The notes: generated by a model from the sequence alone, not told the origin. A DNA stretch of 64,000 nt from Selaginella moellendorffii (GCF_000143415.4 NW_003314286.1:1896989-1960988), one strand, 5' to 3'. Numbered from the stretch's first letter, positions 48,481 through 60,559 are shown. Program-made: numbers and translations.

Positions 48481-49657
48481 AAGGACTAGCCAACAAATAA
48501 CTTTCGATACCCATAATTACATTTGCAACAACTTATAATAAACTTGCAAACAATAAGTTTTTCTAAAGGTTCTAGTAGTTTTTAGAAGCCAAAATGAACA
48601 TCAAGATTTAATCAATTATAGTTTTTTTTCCATTCCAAGTCATGTTTCTTAGCTTGTGAACTCTTTTCCATTTCTGATTCATAGGAGTAGTCGACATTAA
48701 CAACCATAGGGTTGTAGCCCCCTTAGAACTCACAAATACCAGCACAAACTTGGAAGAGGTGGAAGAAATGGATAATCATAGAAGCTGACAGCATATAAGA
48801 GTAATGTGCAATTACATACCTCTAAAGCTGTGTCTTGAAGTCTTTGTCAAAAAGGCTATCAAAAGGGTGTCTCTCTCTAGGTTATGCAATTGCAAGCCTG
48901 ATGGTTGTTACAGCTGAATTATGTGGTAGTGAATGGCAACCCATGGAGTATCTTCTCCAAATTTTGGATTGTCAAGATAAAACAATGGATTGCTGGCTCC
49001 TCTTCTAAGTCTCACGAAGTATCCAATGTGCTCTGTCAGAAAAATAAAAAAGTTTCTTAGATGGCTTGAGTGAAGAAGGCAACTAGGGATCAACAACGAA
49101 ATTGTGAGATGTGAGCAAGTTTTGTCATGAAGAAATGTTAGTGAGTTTGAGAGGCTTTGCCAACTACCTAGCATTGGCTGGGCAATTACTAGTCATAATA
49201 TAAACAAAGAGCACAGCCTAAACCTTGGAAGACATGCTTTCAGGAAATATTATGTGGAAGGGCATTATTGCTTTCTTAGTTCACAGCTAACACGAGTAGT
49301 GGCTGGTGGACAGTGGTCGACAAATGCCTCCTTCTCCCATATAAAAACCTGGAACTTTTTAAAAACTCCCGGGCAGATCAAACTATGAAGGATCTACGGC
49401 CCGGGAAAAAAATCATGTATAAGGATTTAACCTTGGTTATTTGATATCAAGAGGATTTTATCTTGGGTATTTTAATAAGAAAAGGATTTTTTTGTTAATC
49501 CATATTAATTAATTGAAATATAAGTACATTTAACTTAGTGTTAAAGATGCTAGTAGAATATACTACATACCACCTGTTAGCAGAGTAGGTAGGTCATTTT
49601 CAGGAGCGAGAGCCCACTCGGTGAGACGTTGCGTGCTACTTAGGTAAACGTGGTAGA
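48481..49657. other. AT-rich spacer upstream of the hAT-like gene
   Basis: A minus-strand block at 48908-49025 follows a good acceptor-like TTTTTCTGACAG and encodes GASNPLFYLDNPKFGEDTPW-like sequence ending in a stop. It could be a stray last exon, but I find no partner exon or family. Confidence 0.3.
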
Positions 49658-51087
49658 ATGCCGAAACTACCTCTAGGTAAAAAGAAGCGTCCCTTAGCTA
49701 CTGATCTTGCTTCTGGGAGGCAATCAACTCTAAATTTTTGGAAAGCTGCTGTGCAAACAGAGATTGAGAATGATATTGAGGAACTAGATGATGATGCAAC
49801 ATCAGGGCATTTTAAGGAGCATTGGAAGCAGAGCTACTGTTGGTTAGAATTTGATGCAATTGAAGGCACAATGTTTTGCAAGATTTGTAAGGCAAATCCA
49901 CGAACTAAGAATATTTTTGGCAAACAGGGTAGTAGTAATTTTCGAAAAAGTGCCTTACGCAGTCATGCTAGCTCTGAAGATCACAAGGAGTCTGTATTTG
50001 CTGAGGAGGTGCATCATGGGAAGCAGCAATCGATTTTAGAAGTTACAACTAAACATCTACACCATGCTGAACAAGAGGTGCTTGTGTTATTTCGTTCTGC
50101 TTATTATATTGCAAAAGGATTTGCTCCATTCACTCGTTTTCCAAAGCTGATTGAACTTCATCGACTTAATGGGATGAACATTCCAAGATATTACGACAAT
50201 GACAAAGGTTGTTCACGACTAATAACTTCTATTAACGAGGTATGTTTATGAGACCATGTTAATTGATTCTAACATGGTTCATGTTTCACTTCAGGTTATG
50301 GTTAAAAATATCTTACAAAAAGTCAGGGAAAGTCCTTATTTTGGATTGATGGTGGATGAATCGACTAATATAAGGTATTCCTTAATTTGGATTTATTAGT
50401 TTTCTTACGATTTGATTTATTTTTAGCACTATGAAGCATTTGATCTTTTACGTGACTTACATCGAATGTGGTTGTGTGAAGACGAGCTACTTGGGGATTG
50501 TCAACATTGGTGATAGTGGTGCAGCAAGTATCTTTAACTGCATTAGTGATATGCTTAAGCAATGGAACTTAGATATGCAGCGGTTCATGGGTTTTGGTTC
50601 AGATGGATGTAATGTCATGGCTAGTAGCAGGACAGGGGTAGCAACCAGGCTAAAGGAGATTAATCCCTTCTTAAGCAGTGTTCACTGTATGGCACATCGA
50701 GCCAATTTATGTGTGGATCCTTCAGCCTTCATGGAAGAGTATTCAACTTGGAAGCTGCTTGCCTCAGAGGAATGGAAAGGACGAAATTTTATTGATATAT
50801 GGAGCATCATACATAGTCAAGCAAGTTGGGCAGAGAGCTTTCCAAACTTGCTTCGAGTTGGTGAAATTGGGATGGTGCAGTGTGTTAGCACTGCAAGTTG
50901 CGAGTGAGGTTTTAGCAGAATAAACTTGATCAAGAACAAGTACAGAAATTAGATGAGTACTGAAACAATTGATGCTCTCGTAAGGATTTCAATTGAAAGT
51001 CCTGAAATTCAGAAGTTTAACTTTGATGAAGTTGTGGACCACTGGAAAAAAACTGCACACTATCGACAAATTTTCTCACAATTGTAA
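49658..51087 (+). pseudogene. Decayed hAT-superfamily (ZNF862/DUF4371-like) transposase-derived gene
   Basis: Exons 49658-50239, 50295-50374 and 50427-50907 join in phase. The N-terminal part carries a BED/TTF-like zinc-finger stretch (CWLEFDAIEGTMFCKICKA ... LRSHASSEDHKES). Next come FGLMVDESTNI and GFGSDGCNVMASSRTGVATR, the RNase H-like catalytic region, and an SVHCMAHRANL segment. The C-terminal dimerisation part follows in the same frame, but TGA at 50905-50907 falls where an Arg is expected (after STASCE) and TAG follows about 20 codons later, just before MSTETIDALVRISIE. A frame then runs to 51085-51087. The middle of the normal transposase is missing, so this is a non-functional, non-autonomous relic. 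Confidence 0.8.
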
Positions 51088-52340
51088 GCTTGTTTAACCT
51101 TATGTTTTTATTAATAAAAGGATTTTGACTTGAGAAAATTTTGATTAGAAGGTTTAATCCTGGGAATTTTGAAATATCCTTGGAGGTTAAACTCGAGGAG
51201 GATTTTTGCTTTGGAAGGTGAAAGGATTTGTCGAACGCTGCTGGTGGATCAAAAGCGCAAGTGAGCTAAGCACTTGGTGATGTGCCAAGCCATTTACTTT
51301 TCCGAGTGGCTCTTTCTCCTTGATACAGAAAATCCAGTGGGGGAGTACTAATCTTAATTCCACTCCCGAATGAAAACCCAGTAAATATGACACATGTGAC
51401 ATGTATGTCAAGGAAGTGGGGCAAAAAGGATTGGCACACTTGCTCTTCTCTCGTGCTGCAACCAAGCGTGGAGTGTGCTATGAGTTTGCATCCTGCACTC
51501 TGGCGTGGAGCTCTCCATGGGGATCCAGCTACCGAATCATCCATGGCAAAGCCAAGAGCAGGGTTGCTGCTGTGATCTATCACATCGGATTCAGCAAAAG
51601 TGACAATAGATACTCATCAACTTTGTCATACATTGTAGTAGTAGCTACTTTACTGTGAGAACATCATTTCAAGATGCAAGAATGAGGTTGGTTTTCAAGA
51701 GTTGCTTTCAGGCGAGTTCTACCACAAACTTTATAAGACACATTTGTATGGTGCTAAAGGAATTAGGAAAAAAGGCACCTCAAAGGTATGCTAATGGATA
51801 ATGGATCGATATTTTTTCGTTTTACCCTTATTTAAAACTCATGGGTTGACATAGTTTTTTACTATCGTGGCAAAAACTGGTTGCGAGAGTGGTCGTGAGT
51901 CGTCACAATCATCTTCGGGTGGGTTCGAGATCACTTGCACAACATTGGATAACCTTAGTTTAGTTAAACCAGAAATCACTGAGCCTTAAGCAAAGCGTTA
52001 GTATATTTCAACAATCTATTCTATCAGTGCCGCGAGATTTTCCGACGATAGCCACTGTAAGATCACACGATGGTTAATTCCGCAGAAGAGAGTCGAGTCA
52101 ACATTACCGGAAAAGAAAAACGCTTGAGAGTCCATACGAGTTCTCCTCCTCCATTTTCTCATTGACTTGACCTGAAACAACGAAAGAGATGATAACTTGC
52201 CTTTACGCAAAGCATACCTTTATGCATGTTAGATCGTCCCTCGCGCTTCTCCTAGCTAGACTCTCAACAGAGGAACTCTAAGAAATCCACACTTAGAAGA
52301 CAATCATACAAGGGCATGAAAGTCTTACTTTGATCGAAGC
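51088..52340. other. Spacer between the hAT relic and the GYF gene
   Basis: The longest ORFs (51266-51583 minus, 51401-51658 plus) overlap on opposite strands and show no motif I recognise. The right end, next to 52340, should hold the GYF gene 3' UTR. Confidence 0.4.
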
Positions 52341-55300
52341 TCACATATCATCCACGTACTGGATCTCTCCCATGAGCATTCGGTTGCTCGCGACGCTGAA
52401 TCCCAGAAGAGACGGGTCCACTATCTTCTTGCCTTTCTTTGTTTTCTTCTTGGAAACAGTCTGACTGCCTCCCTCGACTTTGGTATCGCTTTTAGGCCCG
52501 CTGTTGAATACTTGGAGCATCTGCGGTGTCATGAGCTCCCGACACCGTAAGAATTCGCCTTTGAAAGCCTGGGCGTCGGAGCTTTCTCCAAGATACTGAG
52601 TCAGGGAACGCTCCGCCTCAAGCACGGACGGGAGCGAAACACAGTAATCAAGCTGCCTCATATCTTCCACCACACAAAGAAAGAAAGCGATCAGATTCCA
52701 TGTATCAGAAAGCCCAAGCACGTACCACTGCTGCCAGTAAGTTCCTTGATTTGTGTCTCACACCAGCTTCGAAAGGACTTTACATCAGCAGCCGTGAGAA
52801 GACTTTGTGGAGCGAGGGGCATCACAGAGCCTGCATCTCAAGTTTAAGAAAACAGAATCACCTCAACCGAGAGATTACCTTGCTGGTTGCTCGGAACTAA
52901 TCCGTTCGAAACAATATCTACAAGACTGTCCACAAGCAGCGGTTAGAAACCAGCTAGGACTAAAAAAGAGGAACACTTACTCAGGTTTTACATTCGTTGG
53001 CGCTGAATTCTCACTAGTTAAGAAATCCTGTATTCCTGTGTGAACTCTGCTTTGTGAGGCGTCAGCTTGCAAAGGTCTGGTGGATGACATTTGCATACCG
53101 TTCTCGAGCTTCCCAGCTTGCGTGCTAGACAAGTCCACGGGAGTCGCTAGCTTCATCTTTCTGTTCTCCACCTCTCTAACAGGCGCATGAAAACCATCAG
53201 ACACGAAGCCATCATAGGAAGGAAAACTACCAGATAGGAACCCCTTTTGCACTTCAACTCCCTGTTGATTCAGAGGTGCTGAGTGCTTCAAGTAGCTGTC
53301 TGGCATACTAGCAGGGATGTTGTTACTGAACACTCCATTGTGCTGCAGTCCACCCCGCCACTTGAAGTTTTCAGGCTCTGCCGTGTTATTCCAGAGTGAT
53401 GGCTGCAGCTCACGTTCTATTGATACTTTTCTTTCGTGAAGTTGCTGGTTCCTCATTAGTTGCTGAAGCATGTACTCCTGAGATGACAAGCCCTGACGAT
53501 CCATCTTATGGTTGTGTACCACCTGATCCGCTATTCCCAAACCCAGAGAAGCCTGATTGCGCTCTAAGCTCTTCAAATACTGCTCTTGCATCATCTGCTC
53601 TTCCCATGACGGTATCCGAGAGGATGGATTTCCTGCCCCTGATATGATAGCCTGAAGTGCCTCCTTTGTTAAACCTTGATGAACTTCATTCCTTGGTTGC
53701 GGAAAAAAATTCTCGCTGGAGACCCTCTGCAACCCCGCAAGCGTCTGGAGTTCCAGCTGCTCAAGGCGATCGCGCTCTTCGAAACCATGGCCAGGAAGAC
53801 GATCGTCTCGAGCATATAATGCCGGCAAACTGGACTGATGCTGCAGTCTAGGCTGGTGCATGTTATCCATAACTCGCATCGGATATCCTGAATCGTCAAC
53901 CTTCCAGACTCCAGATATACGCCTCTCCGGAAAGTTTTGAGGTGCACTCAGGAGTCTACTGAGCTCACGCTCTTGCTGTTTCTGCTGCAAAAGGTGCATA
54001 AGAACATCTTGTTGATGTCTCGACTGCATGAGCTGAAGATACTGATCGGACAGCGAGTTTATCAGCCTCTCTTCCTGTTGTTGCATGATCTGCTTCTCGA
54101 TGCCATAAAGTCCGGGATGGACTTGTTGCTGTTCGTACTGATACGGAAGCTGTTCCATTAGGAGTTGCTCGCGTCGAAGAGGGTCCATAATAAAGTCCGA
54201 CATAGAGCGCTGTAAGTTTTTGGTGTGAAGAGGAGAGTGATCTGATACAGCTCCGGGTTGCATGTGGAAGTCGAGGGATGAATGCTGTACTTGTTGCCTG
54301 GCGAGGGCTTGGGCTTGCTGTTGACGCGCGAGCTCAAGCTCTTCCAGCTCGTGGACAAACGACCGTGGAGGTTTCTCCATTTGCATAAAAGGCTGGACAA
54401 GGTGTTCATCCTTTCGACCAGCAGCGACAATGCTGTCGTCTGGAAGTGAACCCGGCACTTGAGGATGAAGAAACGAAGATAATAGCTGCCCAGAAACCTC
54501 CGTCTGACTAGCGATCGTCTTTTGTTTATCAGCATTGTCTTTACGCTCGTCTGCTAGATAAAATGGCCTAATATCAGAGAAGCCAGATCCTGAAAATAGA
54601 GAAGTACCTCTTGCTGTCTCGATAACTGCTGTTCGCTCGGTAGTTTGAACAAGTTGCGGCATGACGCTCCCGAGAGGAATAAAAGGACTGCCTTCTGGAG
54701 CAGAAGCGTCTCGCACGAGTAGATCCGGCCCAAAATAACCCGCCTCGTACCACTGAAGGATGTCACCACTTGAGAAAGGGCCTTGAACATCTCCTTGCGG
54801 ATCCACATATAAAAGTTTTAACGTCTCAGGCTCAGGCGGCACAACTTGCTTTTCCTTCTCCGCTACATCAACCTGCTGTAATTTAATATCCTCAGCGAAA
54901 GTTTCTAAAGGAGGCTCGACGTGTTTCACTTCATCGGTGATCTCAGTTGGCGAAGAATATTCAGTAATAGAGGTATCGATAGTGTCGATTTTCTCATCCA
55001 CCAGCTTCTCTTCATCTGTAACGAGTTTTTTTTGTAGAATTCGTATTTGCAAACTTGTGACCCTACCTGGAAGAACAGAATCCATTCTCGACGTAGCCTC
55101 AGAAAGCCTCTTACTTCTACCATTCGAACTGATGCTGCTCACAGTTTTACCCTTCCAAATGCTTTCCAAAACAAGCTGAAACAGCAAGACAAAAGTTAGG
55201 AAACGTAAATTCTTAGCTGAACGAACCTGTTCCTCGGGATTTGGAGTAACAAAAGCCAAAGGATCCATTGGGGAAGACTCAGAAACCTCCGACACATCTG

Positions 55301-56061
55301 GGCTAAGTTCCTTCTCGGTAAACCCAGAGGCTCCGCCACACTTCCGATATATATCCAGCAACTTGGCTCTTGGATACTTGAAAGAGTTGCCTGGCTTCTC
55401 AACGGTTGGTGGAGGAGCCCCAATGTGTCCTCCACTCAACGCAGCACTGTAAGACCCAAGAGTAGTACCACTCGCTCTTCCACGACCAGCAGCAAAGCCA
55501 ACAGACCCCACTCCCCGGCCTCGGCCAGCACCAAATCCTGGAGCAGACTTTGGTAGAGCAGAGGGCGCGGGCGAACGACCTGCCAGCCACTTCTCTCGAC
55601 GAAACTCCTTCTCTTTGTCGTCCGGACCCCATCGGTTGCTCCACTTTCCATCTCGTCTCGAGTCATAAGCATCCCGATCACGATTGACAGGCTCCACCCA
55701 GCGATCTCTGCGAGTTCCTACAGTTTCCCGTTCGTCTTCCCGCCAGCGCTCACGATCCGGCGTTCCAATGCCAGGAGATAAAGTTCGCCACCAATCTTTC
55801 TTCTTGTCCCCATCCCCACGCTTGGAATCCGGGTCACCTCCTTTCGGAGTGGACGGAAGTTCCTGAGAACAAGTAAATAGTGTGTGAATTCTACTGGCAA
55901 AAAAATCAAAAGAGCTTACCGCGGGGAGCTTTGTATCACCATGCTTGGCAGACAACCACTGCGGCGACAGTGGAACTGTAGAAATTGATGTGTAAAGTCA
56001 GAACAAACTGGATCTAGAATACGAGGCGCATACCAGCATGCTTGTAGCTATCGTCCATCAT
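52341..56061 (-). CDS. GYF-domain protein, MUSE11/EXA1-like translational regulator
   Basis: Eight exons: 56061-56034, 55975-55920, 55862-55227, 55175-55067, 55015-52981, 52925-52879, 52830-52726 and 52663-52341, giving 1112 residues. The GYF domain ([35 protein letters not shown]) binds proline-rich ligands. Upstream, [12 protein letters not shown] is a clean YxxxxL-hydrophobic eIF4E-binding motif, as in Arabidopsis EXA1/MUSE11. The N terminus ([13 protein letters not shown]) and the C terminus ([19 protein letters not shown]) are also conserved in this family. Long Gln-rich coiled-coil stretches fill the middle. Known members repress translation of immune receptors and act in mRNA turnover. 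The exon 6 acceptor (GGACAG, 52926) was chosen because it alone preserves frame on both sides. The 51-nt intron 55066-55016 is open in frame. It diverges from the PPR gene. Confidence 0.92.
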
Positions 56062-56445
56062 CGTAGCGCGAGAATTTCCAGAGCAATCCACCGATTTCGC
56101 TTCCAATTGCTCGCAAACCCTAAACCCTATGACATCCTGGGCGAGGATCAAGAAGCCCTAGCTCCGAGCCGCTCCAAACCCTATCGCCTCGATCGATTCC
56201 TACAACAGCGCGCGCGCCCAGCGCAAACCCTATGTCACGCGCAATGGATCGCGGAGAGAAATTCTTCGCTATCTCCACCACCGGGCGCTCACCGCTCGCA
56301 GACAGGCAATCCCGAGAATCAGATACCCTATAGGCGATCGCTGAGAAACGGGACCATAGAATAAGGGCATATTCACTCCGGGAAGTAAAAAAATTGTAAA
56401 TCTTTTGAAAGATGCTGACCTAATTCTCGCCGCCTCTTCTTTGAT
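56062..56445. promoter_or_regulatory. Shared divergent promoter with telo-box motifs
   Basis: A 384-bp interval between the GYF and PPR starts. AAACCCTAAACCCTA lies at 56116-56130, and AAACCCTA at 56176-56183 and again at 56225-56232. Telo-boxes are common in promoters of plant translation and growth genes, usually with other elements. Confidence 0.55.
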
Positions 56446-58392
56446 ATGAATGTGGCGCTAGCGCAAAGCGTTCGTCCTAGAACTCACTGCCTCGATCTAA
56501 TCCAGTCCTGCGACACCCTTCCAGGGGCTCGAGCTATCCATTCTCGCGTAAATTCTTCGATCGATCCCAGAGACGTCTTCGTTTTTAACAAGCTCATCGA
56601 GCTATACGGGAAATGCCGGAGCTGGGAAAGCGCTCGAGGAGTCTTTGATTCCATTCCCCCAAATTCCAAGGATCTCTTCTCCTGGGACTTGATGCTAATT
56701 TCCTACACACGAAATGGGCAGCTCGACCACGCTAGCCGCTTCTTATCTTCCCAGATGCCTTTCCATAGTCTCATCTCTTGGAACTTGATGCTCTCCGCAT
56801 ATGCTCAGGCTCGGAATATCGACGAAGCACAGCTCCTGTTTACTCAAATGCCCGAGAAGAATCTTATCTCGTGGAATGCCATGCTCACAGTATATGCCCA
56901 AAGTGGGCATCTACAAACCTCCATTCTGCTCTTCGAAGAGATGCCAGTGAGAAGCCTCGTGTCGTGGAATTCACTTCTAACGGGATATTCCCAAAATGGG
57001 AATCTAGCCCAGTGCAGGGAGCTCTTTGATTTCCAGCCAGAGCACAATGTCCTCTCCTCTACCATCATGCTAACAGCATATGCTCAGGACGGGCATGTTG
57101 AGCTCGCCATGCGTGTATTCTCTCAAATGGAGGAACGGAATCTCATCTCCTACACGGCCATTCTCGTCGCACATACCCAGCTCGGCTCCACCCAAGATGC
57201 CGAGAGATTCTTCTTCGATTTTATGCCGGAATGGGACTTGGTGTCCACCACCACGATGATCACCGAGTTTGGCAACTATGGAAGACTCGAAGAGGCACAA
57301 AATCTCTTCGAGGCTCTGCCCGAGCAAAACCTCGTCTCGGAAACCGCGATGCTGGCGGCGTATTCCCAGAACGGAAGCTTGGAACAGGCAAGGAATCTTT
57401 TCGAGCGGTCGATGCGGCAGTGGGATCACATCTCCTTGAGTGCCATGCTCTCGGCCTACGCGCACAATGGGTGCTTGGAGGATGCCCAGGGGATATTTGA
57501 TCGGATGGAGCACCTCAGCCTCACGGCGTGCAATGCGATGCTCACGGCACACGCTCAGAACGGAAATCTCGAGCGAGCAAGGCAGATTTTCGACGCGATG
57601 GGCAGTAAAAATCTAGTGTCGTGGAACGCAATTCTATCAGCATATGCCCAATGCTTGTATCTTGACGAGGCAAGAGTTGTGTTTGATTCAATGCCAGAAC
57701 ACGATATGATATCGTGGAATTCAATTTTATCCGCAACGGCACAACACGGTAATATGAATGATGCAGAATATTTGTTTGTGAAGCTACCATATCAAACGTC
57801 GCTGTCTTGGAACACCATGATCACTGCAAATGCCCAAGTCGGGCATCTTCTTGAAACGACGAAAATGTTTGACGAGATGTGGGAGAGAAATGTTCTTTCG
57901 TGGACGGCGGTGTTGACTGCTCACTTCCACCACGGTCAATCAGACGAAGCTCTCCTTGTGTTTGACTCCATGAAACTGGACGATGTAGTACCAGACGAGA
58001 TTTGCTTTGTGCTCGTCCTGCTAGCTTGCAGCCACGCAGGGAAAGTCTTCCTGGGGCGATGTTACTTCCAGTCGATGATGGCGGATTTCGGAATCCAGCC
58101 CTCTAAGCAGCACTACTGCTGCGTCCTAGACGTGCTTGCGCGATCCGGACATTTAAGCGAGGCTAGAGATCTCATCAAAGCCATGCCTTTCAAGGCGGAT
58201 GCCTCGGACTGGAGGTGCTTGCTAGGAGCTAGCAGGAGTTACAGCAATCTCCACGTTGGGGCCGACGCTGCCAAGACGATCCTCGGCTTGAATCCGCAGG
58301 ACTCGGCCTCTTACGTGCTCCTCGCAAACATGTATCGAGCACGGGAAGAAAATTCCGCCAGCGATTCAGCCCAAGTAAACGCACCCGACTGA
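56446..58392 (+). CDS. Pentatricopeptide repeat protein, PLS class with short S/SS-like repeats
   Basis: An intronless 648-residue PPR protein, predicted to bind organelle RNA. From about residue 75 it consists almost wholly of 31-residue repeats of the pattern [27 protein letters not shown], about 14 in tandem. A longer repeat follows (PDEICFVLVLLACSHAGK), then HYCCVLDVLARSGHL and a partial E1-like region ending SYVLLANMYRAREE. The E2/E+ and DYW deaminase parts are absent, so if it acts in C-to-U editing it would need a partner. An N-terminal transit peptide is not obvious. The start ATG at 56446 is the first in frame. A decayed, inverted relative lies just downstream. Confidence 0.92.
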   Translation: MNVALAQSVRPRTHCLDLIQSCDTLPGARAIHSRVNSSIDPRDVFVFNKLIELYGKCRSWESARGVFDSIPPNSKDLFSWDLMLISYTRNGQLDHASRFLSSQMPFHSLISWNLMLSAYAQARNIDEAQLLFTQMPEKNLISWNAMLTVYAQSGHLQTSILLFEEMPVRSLVSWNSLLTGYSQNGNLAQCRELFDFQPEHNVLSSTIMLTAYAQDGHVELAMRVFSQMEERNLISYTAILVAHTQLGSTQDAERFFFDFMPEWDLVSTTTMITEFGNYGRLEEAQNLFEALPEQNLVSETAMLAAYSQNGSLEQARNLFERSMRQWDHISLSAMLSAYAHNGCLEDAQGIFDRMEHLSLTACNAMLTAHAQNGNLERARQIFDAMGSKNLVSWNAILSAYAQCLYLDEARVVFDSMPEHDMISWNSILSATAQHGNMNDAEYLFVKLPYQTSLSWNTMITANAQVGHLLETTKMFDEMWERNVLSWTAVLTAHFHHGQSDEALLVFDSMKLDDVVPDEICFVLVLLACSHAGKVFLGRCYFQSMMADFGIQPSKQHYCCVLDVLARSGHLSEARDLIKAMPFKADASDWRCLLGASRSYSNLHVGADAAKTILGLNPQDSASYVLLANMYRAREENSASDSAQVNAPD

Positions 58393-58486
58393 GCTCTCGG
58401 CCTCAATCTCGAGAACCGACCGTGACGCTTGAGCAGCTCCACGATCCATGCCTTTGCTTGCTTGCAAGCTTGCAAGAAGCTCGTCC

Positions 58487-59160
58487 TCACGGACGCGGGA
58501 CGAAAGGCATGGTCGCGATGAGCTCCTCCGAGTTTCGCAACCTGCCGGATCGCGCGAGCGCGTCCACCATGCAGCTGTAGTGCTGCTTGGACCCTCGCAG
58601 CACAAAGTCACCGATCATCGAAACGAGGCAGCATCGCCCATCCTCGGTTTTTCCTCGACGGCTGCAAGCGATCAAGGCCGACACGAAGCACACTTCGTCC
58701 ACCATATCCAGCAGCTTCATCTCTCCAAACACTCGATGGCTTCGCGGTAGCGGCCATTGTGAGCGTTGGCTGCAAGAACCGGCCCAGGTCACCATTCCTC
58801 GATCTGGCAGCGTCTCAAAGATGAGGTTTGCACACAGTTGTGATAAGCCGTGAGCATTGCGTTCCACGAGACTCTGTCCCGCTCGGGCATGCTGGAAAAG
58901 AGGAGCCTGGCTTCGGTGACATGCCCGTTCTGGGCATACCGGGAGAGCATCACACATTATCTTGGCGTCATTCAATCGTCCAGCACAAGATCATGGTCGG
59001 GAATGGACTCCGCGGCTTCTTCAAGCTGGTGCTCCTGGGATCTGGGAATAGGCTGTGAGAATCGTGGTCGCCGAGACGATGTTCCGCTCTGGCATTCGAT
59101 AGAACAGCTCCCCAGCTTTGTGTGGGCGAAGCCCGAGAGGAGAGTTCCATGAGATTAGAT
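58487..59160 (-). pseudogene. Inverted, decayed PPR gene fragment
   Basis: Minus-strand frame 58975-58487 ends with VDEVCFVSALIACSRRGK, HYSCMVDALARSGRLRNSEE and TMPF, matching the end of the intact PPR gene (PDEICFVLVLLACSHAGK, HYCCVLDVLARSGHL). Upstream pieces continue in other frames to about 59160 (WNSLL-like and CQSGT-like scraps). No start and no complete repeat array remain. It is tail to tail with the intact gene. Confidence 0.8.
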
Positions 59161-60559
59161 CCCTCTGCCGCATTCGATCAAACAAATGCTTGCTCTCGTC
59201 CCCTGCGAATCGCGACTAAACCGGGAGAAGACGCCAGGCGATGGACGGGAGGATCGAAAGGCATCACGCAATTGGTCGCGAGTTCGAACCTCGCTGAAAC
59301 CAGCAATATCTTTTGAGAGTGCCAATAGACTTCCTTGCGTTGGTGTGAGACTATGTTGTTTGATGACTCACATTTGCTCACAATCGCTACTTTGATGGTT
59401 TTATTTAAGAAAATTTTATTCCTGTTTGAGGCATTCCGGCAAATGCCCCCGAATGGCACTTTGACGAGCATAGCACAAAATGGCTCTTTACACCTTACCG
59501 ATAAAATGCCGGTGGGAAGCACGTATTTAAATTTGAGGGCTCCTCCCAAGCTCATATCTTTGTGGACGGGATGAGGAAGAGGGGAGGTGGTGTGCGCGCT
59601 GGAAGGTTGGATTTCTCTCTCTATTCGATGCTCGATTCTGTCCCTGTGATGGATTTCTCTTCACTCCTCCCTCTTGCCAAAGCTCGATAATCTTTCTATC
59701 GGGAGATTCTTGCCTTTGCTCGGCCGATCGGCTTGCATATAGACTGCGTTGGCTTCAGATCAGACGCTGTGGCTGGCGATGGAGATACCCCGGAGGTGGA
59801 GATTGGATCTCATTGCCTAGGTGTGTTTCCCAGGCAGAAAAAGTGAAGTACTCCTCGTCCCATGTTTAGCGTCTTCTATACAGGATATATCATGAGAGCT
59901 TTCGAGACTTTGTGATTGAATTGCCTAGAACAACTTACAACCAGTAGCTCCTTCTCAATGGTGGCTGACACTAAACAGGATTCATTATATATTTTCTTTC
60001 CTTTTTCATTTTATAGTGTCATCCATGTGGTACGATAGTTGCTCCTTTGTAACTTCTCGACAATGTGTCGTCCAACTTCGTTCACTCAATGGTCGCCTTT
60101 TAACACTAGTTTAATATCTAGTTTCTCATATATGAAGAGGCTACAAGGTCAAGGCTTCTTTGGATCACAAGGTTTGTTTCAATTGTAGCTTGATGTGCTG
60201 TACTTTCATTTATCATTGTTTTGCACGTGCCCAAAGAGAAAGTTCGGCTAGGAATTTAGGATTGGTATATTTATTTTGAGGAAAAAACTTGACCAAATCA
60301 GGTTGGTTATCCAAGCTCTCTAGTTCTGCATACTTTCTTTCACATTCAGTTCAAAGCATCAAACCCTCCTCAAATGCTCTCTTTGTTGACTCGTCCCCAA
60401 GCCACCTTCACCTAACGAGTTAGCTGTTGCTTCCTTAAGGTCTTCCTAGGAAAATATTTTGAAAGATGGAATGGCCCTAGTGATCAAGAGAAGGCGTCAA
60501 AGAGTCAATACGGTATGGATTAGGTAGCTGCCGCTTGGGAAGCAAACCAGAGACTAACG
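59161..60559. other. Spacer, possible PPR scrap, no gene supported
   Basis: Around 59435-59520 (+) a short stretch reads like a PPR repeat remnant (GTLTSIAQNGSL..DKMPV). The rest up to 60559 shows no coding signal I trust. Confidence 0.4.

Noticed and set aside
24000-49500. CRISPR array, bacterial insertion sequence or organellar insert
   Set aside because: Spaced repeats here are long, diverged and AT-rich without regular spacers or cas genes. No block reads as plastid or mitochondrial genes.
59229-59300. tRNA-like T-arm (GCGAG TTCGAAC CTCGC at 59278-59294)
   Set aside because: The T stem and loop are perfect, but the 3' flank TGAAACC has no matching acceptor 5' strand and no anticodon arm can be drawn. 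It is probably chance or a tRNA-derived scrap.
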